DNA from: Betaproteobacteria bacterium
Lineage (GTDB): Bacteria > Pseudomonadota > Gammaproteobacteria > Burkholderiales > Burkholderiaceae_C
Length of the DNA stretch: 16,258 bases
Assembly: GCA_005882155.1 (NCBI GenBank)
Contig: VBCQ01000122.1
Span: forward strand, 1 to 16,258
Direction of reading: 5' to 3'
Under the pieces are notes generated by a model that ran no database searches, had not been told where the DNA came from, and worked only from the letters and a program-made list of their open reading frames with translations. The position numbers and the translations under genes were made by a program. Shown here one piece after another: positions 14,595 through 16,258 of the stretch (positions within the stretch are counted from its first letter, which is position 1; the number at the start of each line of letters is the position of its first letter).

Positions 14595-16258
14595 ACGACA
14601 GCGCGATCCTGCACGAGACCCGCACGCGCTTGCGGCTCGCCGTCGCGCGCGATGCCGACATCGACGCGGCGCGCGAGTATCTGCGCTCGCTGCCCGGCGT
14701 GCGCGAGGTGCGCGCGAACCCGACGCTGCATTGCCTCGTCGTCCAGCACGACGGCGCGGCGCTCACGCGCGCCGCGGTACTGCAAGGGCTGCGTGGCGCA
14801 TCGGCTCAATCGCGCCGGCAGCGCGGCGCGGTGTTTGGCGACGGCCTCGCCAAGCGCGCCGCATGGACGCCGTTCGCGCTCGCTGCGGCCGTGCCGGTGC
14901 TGCCGCGCAGCTTGCGCGGCGGCGCTGCGCTCGCCTCGATCGCCGCGCGCATCGCGACCCAACCCGAGCGGCTGCGCCGCGATGCGCCCGCGGTGCTGCT
15001 CGATGCGAGCTCGCTGATCGCCCTCGCGATCAGCGGCCAGCCGGGCAGCGTGTCGGCCGCGGTGCTGCTGCGCTGGGTGTCCGAGCTGATGTCCACGCGC
15101 ATGGTGCGTCAGGCCGATGATATGCTCGACCATCTGGTGCCGCAGGAGGCCGGCAAGTACAGCGCCTTGCGCGATGGCGCCGACGCCTCGGCCTGGTCGT
15201 GGTGGCCGCTGCGCGCGCTGCGCAGCGGCGACCGCGTTCGCCTCTTTCCCGGCGACGTCGTGCCGCTCGACGGCTGCATCGTCGCCGGCACTTGCACGCT
15301 CGCGCCCGCAGCCGCCGACCACGCGGCGCGCAGCGTGGCGCCGGGCGACCATGTCGCGGCCGGCGAGCGCCTGAGCGAAGGCACCGTCGAAATGCGCGCC
15401 GAAGCCGACGCGGCATCGTCGCGGCTCGAGCGCATGCGCGCGCACATCCGCCATGCGATCGGCGCACGCGACCCGATCGGCCGCCTCGCGTCGAACATCG
15501 AACGGCTGGTTTCGCTGCCGGTGACCGCCGCGGCGATCGTCTATGCGTTCACCGGCGACGCCGCACGCGCGGCCGGCATGCTGCACGCCGACCCGAAGAA
15601 GGGCTTGGACCTCGCGGTCCCGCTGGCGCGCGAGGCGGCGCTGTATGCGCTTGCGCGCCGCGGGCTGCTCGCGTCGGGGCTCGAAGCCGTCGATCGCCTC
15701 GCCGCCGCGCACACGCTCGTGTTGCAGGACACCGGCGTGCTCGCCACCGGCCGCTGGACCATCGAATCGGTGCGCACCGCCGATGGCGGCGAACCCGAGC
15801 CAGTGCGGCGCTGGTTCGCCGCATGGGCCGACACGCCGGTCGATGTGCTCGATCGCGCGAGCTTCCCCGATCTGCTGGTGCGCCAGTGGATACGCCACGG
15901 CGCGCTGCTGCGCGACGGCGACCGCGAGCTGCACCTCGCGAGCCCGGCACGGCTGCAGCGCGTGTGGGGATTGCACTTGCCCGATCGGCCCGAGCAGCTT
16001 GCGAGCGAGTCCGACGCTGCGCTGCGGCGCGAGCTCGCGGTGGTGGCGCAAGGCCGCGTCGTCGCTCGTGTCGTCCTCATGAGCCCCTTGCGTCCCGCGG
16101 CAATCGAGCAGTTGAAGACGCTCGCGTGGCTCGGCTTCAAGCGCATCGCGATCTTTGTCGAGGGCGACGGCAGCGGCGACGCCGAGCCCGCTGTCGTCGT
16201 GCCCGCCGCCGGCCTGCGCCGCGTCGTGCGCGTCCCCGACGATCGCGGGCTGCGCACC
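14591..16258 (+). CDS. Degenerate P-type ATPase-like protein (pseudo-ATPase), 3' end beyond window
   Basis: An open frame of 556 residues without a stop, beginning at ATG 14591, which overlaps the preceding ATPase stop as ATGA. Residues about 5-70 look like an HMA_2-type domain (TRTRLRLAVA, LRSLPGVREVRANP) lacking a CxxC pair. The actuator region keeps FPGDVVPLDG (residues 220-228), but the usual TGES loop is replaced by APAAADHAARSV. The phosphorylation site reads TLVLQDTGVLATG, with Gln379 where the acceptor Asp of DKTGT belongs. The later hinge block has SPLRP for DxLR and IFVEGDG (Glu524) for TGD. Overall block order, spacing and hydrophobic segments remain P-type-like. It is therefore probably unable to form the phospho-enzyme and may act as a regulatory or metal-handling partner of the upstream pump. 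Its C-terminus, including any GDGxND motif, is not visible. Confidence 0.8.
   Translation, partial: MNDSAILHETRTRLRLAVARDADIDAAREYLRSLPGVREVRANPTLHCLVVQHDGAALTRAAVLQGLRGASAQSRRQRGAVFGDGLAKRAAWTPFALAAAVPVLPRSLRGGAALASIAARIATQPERLRRDAPAVLLDASSLIALAISGQPGSVSAAVLLRWVSELMSTRMVRQADDMLDHLVPQEAGKYSALRDGADASAWSWWPLRALRSGDRVRLFPGDVVPLDGCIVAGTCTLAPAAADHAARSVAPGDHVAAGERLSEGTVEMRAEADAASSRLERMRAHIRHAIGARDPIGRLASNIERLVSLPVTAAAIVYAFTGDAARAAGMLHADPKKGLDLAVPLAREAALYALARRGLLASGLEAVDRLAAAHTLVLQDTGVLATGRWTIESVRTADGGEPEPVRRWFAAWADTPVDVLDRASFPDLLVRQWIRHGALLRDGDRELHLASPARLQRVWGLHLPDRPEQLASESDAALRRELAVVAQGRVVARVVLMSPLRPAAIEQLKTLAWLGFKRIAIFVEGDGSGDAEPAVVVPAAGLRRVVRVPDDRGLRT

Noticed and set aside
14294..16051. A 585-codon open frame on the minus strand opposite the degenerate ATPase gene
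   Set aside because: Low-complexity antisense frame; the plus frame shows clear P-type ATPase blocks and an ATGA overlap with its neighbour.
1..16258. CRISPR array, tRNA, rRNA, insertion sequence or attachment site
   Set aside because: No regularly spaced repeats, cloverleaf-like sequence, transposase motif or terminal inverted repeat was seen on either strand.

Overview
The window is about 16.3 kb of very GC-rich, tightly packed DNA. Codon usage is strongly biased to G/C in third positions, which also produces many long spurious frames on opposite strands. The gene content suggests a betaproteobacterium, probably in the Burkholderiales near Rubrivivax, Methylibium or Piscinibacter: a PHB-depolymerase-type esterase beside a ribbon-helix-helix regulator, an FCD-type GntR regulator, a one-cysteine peroxiredoxin and a URC4-type uracil-catabolism protein. 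That placement rests on gene content and composition only. I saw no rRNA, tRNA, insertion sequence, CRISPR array or phage gene. No gene-free stretch exceeds 300 bases; the longest is 122 bases (1826-1947).

Layout. (1) 1-2427, plus strand: the tail of a DUF1688/URC4 protein, a glyoxalase-II-like metallo-hydrolase broken by an internal frameshifting deletion, a DUF72 protein and a VOC-fold protein. (2) 2441-3923, minus strand: a ribbon-helix-helix regulator followed by a polyhydroxyalkanoate-depolymerase-type esterase. A 38-bp four-half-site dyad sits over the apparent promoter, which looks leaderless. (3) 3990-9778: a divergent metabolic locus. A class-V aminotransferase and a 2-keto-4-pentenoate-hydratase-like enzyme run left. 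A GntR/FCD regulator and a 987-residue FAD plus Fe-S D-2-hydroxyacid dehydrogenase run right. The control region carries two copies of one regulator-like site. (4) 9783-10781, minus strand: an AraC-family regulator, divergent from (5) a Prx6-type peroxiredoxin at 10885-11550. (6) 11632 to the right edge: a P-type cation ATPase gene interrupted by a small frameshifting deletion, overlapping by ATGA a second P-type-ATPase-like gene.

The most interesting part is region 6. The first gene keeps TGES, IPEGLP, DKTGT, TGD and GDGIND, so it derives from an active pump, although its frame is broken just before GDGIND. The second gene keeps the overall P-type layout but has lost the catalytic residues: DKTGT reads QDTGV, the TGES loop is absent and TGD reads EGD. 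It therefore looks like a dedicated pseudo-ATPase partner encoded in the same operon. Two well-conserved genes in this window are broken in the same way, by a clean internal deletion at a junction with short sequence identity. This points either to real decay or to an assembly or sequencing problem, and should be settled before either is treated as a true pseudogene.
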